Shown here: positions 6,017 through 7,368 of the stretch, piece after piece
Layout of the letters: each line of letters opens with the position of its first letter
How positions within the stretch are numbered: position 1 is the first letter of the stretch
Assembly (NCBI GenBank): GCA_017380975.1
Contig: JAFOCX010000060.1
Location: forward strand, 1-7,368
Direction: 5' to 3'
DNA length: 7,368 nucleotides
DNA from: Lachnospiraceae bacterium
Lineage (GTDB): Bacteria > Bacillota > Clostridia > Lachnospirales > Lachnospiraceae
Program-made: the position numbers and the translations under genes
The notes under the pieces: model-generated
Told to the model about the DNA's origin: nothing
What the model saw: only the letters and a program-made list of their open reading frames with translations
The model's database searches: none

Positions 6017-7156
6017 ATGCTTTGCATTAAAAATGGTATTATCCACAACGCAATTTCTAAAGAAGCATTCGTTGCTGACATCATGATCGAAGACGGCAAG
6101 ATCGTAAAGATCGGTGCAGGTTTAAACGCTGACGGCGCTGAGATCATCGACGCAACAGACCTTCATGTATACCCGGGCTTCGTAGAGGCTCACTGCCACA
6201 TCGGTCTTGACGGCTACGGCATCGGTTACGAAGGCCATGATTACAACGAGATGAATGATCCGGTTGCTCCGCACCTTCGTGCGATCGATGCGATCAACCC
6301 ATTCGATCCGTGCATGCGTATGGCTGCTGAAGCAGGTGTTACATCCTTCGCAACAGGCCCAGGTTCCGCTAACATCCTCGGCGGTACATTCGCAGCGATC
6401 AAACCGGTTGGCACATGCGCTGACGACATGATCGTAAAGAACGACGTTGCTATGAAGTGTGCATTCGGTGAGAACCCGAAACGCTGCTACCAGAACAAGA
6501 GCATTTCCAGCCGTATGACATCTGCTGCAAACCTTCGCAACGCATTAAAGAAAGCCGCTCTCTACAAAGCAAAGGTAGAAGCTGCAGGCGATGATGTTTC
6601 CAAACTTCCGGCATACGATGAGAAATCCGCAGCTCTTATCCCGGTATTAAACAAAGAGATGCCGTTAAAAGCTCACGCTCACCAGGCAAATGATATCCTT
6701 TCCTTCGTACGTATCGCAAAAGAACTCGACGTTGAGATGACTCTTGAGCACGTAACAGAAGGTCACATGATCGTAAAAGAGCTCGTAAACGCAGGTTACC
6801 CGTTAGCAGTTGGCCCGACATTCGGTCACGCTTCCAAGTTCGAGCTTCAGAACAAGACATGGGAGACTCCGGGCATCCTTGCAAAAGCAGGCTGTCAGGT
6901 TTCCATCATCACTGACGCACCGGTAACTCCGCTCCACTATCTGCCGTTATGCGCAGGCCTCGCTGTGAAAGCAGGCATGGACGAGTTTGACGCTCTTCAG
7001 GCTATCACAATCAACCCGGCAAAACACATTGGTATCGCTGACAGAGTTGGTTCCCTTGAGGAAGGCAAAGACGCTGATATCGTTATCATGGCCGGTTCTC
7101 CGTTCGATGTTGACAGCAAGATCAAGTGCGTTCTCATCGATGGTAAAGCAATCTAA
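6017..7156 (+). CDS. Imidazolonepropionase-related metal-dependent amidohydrolase
   Basis: A 379-residue cytoplasmic hydrolase of the amidohydrolase superfamily (COG1228-like), with an N-terminal beta-sandwich part, a TIM-barrel and a C-terminal return to the sandwich (GSLEEGKDADIVIMAG at 345-360). Metal and catalytic candidates: H59 and H61 (EAHCH), H220 and H222 (KAHAHQANDI), H245 (LEHVTEGH) and D300 (ITDAPVTP). Other conserved blocks are DPVAPHLRAIDAINPFDP at 81-98, GPGSANILGGTFAAIKP at 114-130 and AITINPAKHIGI at 329-340. Related uncharacterised proteins usually have HAHRADDI and TDHPV, so the Gln, Asn and Ala here differ. AGGAGG (6002-6007) sits 9 nt before the ATG, 33 nt after the dehydrogenase. 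Codon choice is unusually biased (mostly TTC for Phe and CGT for Arg), which suggests high expression. The substrate is unknown; hydrolysis of a C-N bond is the class expectation. Confidence 0.88.
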   Translation: MLCIKNGIIHNAISKEAFVADIMIEDGKIVKIGAGLNADGAEIIDATDLHVYPGFVEAHCHIGLDGYGIGYEGHDYNEMNDPVAPHLRAIDAINPFDPCMRMAAEAGVTSFATGPGSANILGGTFAAIKPVGTCADDMIVKNDVAMKCAFGENPKRCYQNKSISSRMTSAANLRNALKKAALYKAKVEAAGDDVSKLPAYDEKSAALIPVLNKEMPLKAHAHQANDILSFVRIAKELDVEMTLEHVTEGHMIVKELVNAGYPLAVGPTFGHASKFELQNKTWETPGILAKAGCQVSIITDAPVTPLHYLPLCAGLAVKAGMDEFDALQAITINPAKHIGIADRVGSLEEGKDADIVIMAGSPFDVDSKIKCVLIDGKAI

Positions 7157-7178
7157 TTATTTATAATTTTGAATGTTA

Positions 7179-7210
7179 TGGCTCCGGATCGTTTTTTCGG
7201 TCCGGAGCCA
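7179..7210. repeat. Strong hairpin between the two amidohydrolase genes
   Basis: A 10-bp perfect stem (tggctccgga at 7179-7188 with tccggagcca at 7201-7210) extended by a G-U wobble and two more pairs to 13 bp, closed by a T6 loop. It starts 22 nt after the amidohydrolase stop. Neither strand has a U-tract after it, so it is not a standard intrinsic terminator. It could be a weak terminator, a 3'-end stabiliser or a processing site that sets different mRNA levels for the genes on either side. Confidence 0.65.
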
Positions 7211-7251
7211 CATCACTATACACACATTTTATGAATTCAGGAGGTATTATT

Positions 7252-7368
7252 ATGGGATTCACAAAAGAGCAGGCTTTATTGGCAATTGATCGTGAAAAAG
7301 AACTGCTTACAACTGCCAGCGACCAGATCTGGGACAATCCGGAAACAGCATTCCAGGAGTTTAAATCC
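7252..7368 (+). CDS. AbgB-like M20-family amidohydrolase, N-terminal fragment (runs off window)
   Basis: The first 39 residues of a longer protein. AGGAGG (7239-7244) lies 7 nt before the ATG. The segment ASDQIWDNPETAFQEFKS resembles the N-terminus of M20D peptidases/amidohydrolases such as AbgB (p-aminobenzoyl-glutamate hydrolase), which begin with an IxxxIWxxxExxFxE pattern. Zinc ligands and the catalytic base lie beyond the window, so the assignment rests on this short match. It is in line with the cluster and probably read through from it, unless the hairpin at 7179-7210 stops transcription. No convincing separate promoter was found in the 95-bp gap. Confidence 0.7.
   Translation, partial: MGFTKEQALLAIDREKELLTTASDQIWDNPETAFQEFKS

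Noticed and set aside
7157..7251. Separate promoter for the M20 gene
   Set aside because: TATACA at 7217-7222 has no acceptable -35 at 16-18 bp, and TTGAAT near 7169 has no -10 because the hairpin occupies that place.

Overview
The window looks like chromosomal DNA of a Gram-positive anaerobe of the class Clostridia, most likely Lachnospiraceae-like. The reasons are strong AGGAGG-type ribosome binding sites, SigA-type promoters with 17-bp spacers, U-tailed intrinsic terminators, moderate GC in the genes with AT-rich gaps, and the protein types present. The genus cannot be named from the sequence alone. No RNA gene, insertion sequence, CRISPR array or phage gene was found.

Left half, minus strand: three genes run right to left, each apparently its own transcription unit. 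They are a 10-TM EamA/DMT-family transporter (3192-4070), a MalY/PatB-type PLP-dependent aminotransferase or C-S lyase (1843-3054), and a MATE-family efflux transporter (381-1733). A good hairpin with a U-tract follows each of them. The MATE gene is unusual. Its only convincing promoter starts right after the aminotransferase stop codon and lies upstream of the terminator hairpin, so the hairpin forms the 5' end of the MATE mRNA. This could be a leader attenuator.

Right half, plus strand: a cluster starts at a consensus-like promoter (4198-4226). It contains a complete type I 3-dehydroquinate dehydratase (aroD), a D-2-hydroxyacid dehydrogenase of the glycerate dehydrogenase/hydroxypyruvate reductase type, and an imidazolonepropionase-related amidohydrolase. 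After a 13-bp hairpin without a U-tract, the first 39 codons of an AbgB-like M20 amidohydrolase run off the window. No other shikimate-pathway gene is visible. The company of two amidohydrolases and a 2-hydroxyacid dehydrogenase suggests salvage or breakdown of an amide-containing or hydroaromatic compound rather than plain aromatic biosynthesis. The substrate is unknown.

The aroD and EamA promoters diverge across about 66 bp that carries two small dyads, which are possible operators. The EamA protein could be the transporter for the pathway, but that is inference. Bases 1-286 are AT-rich and hold no convincing complete gene.
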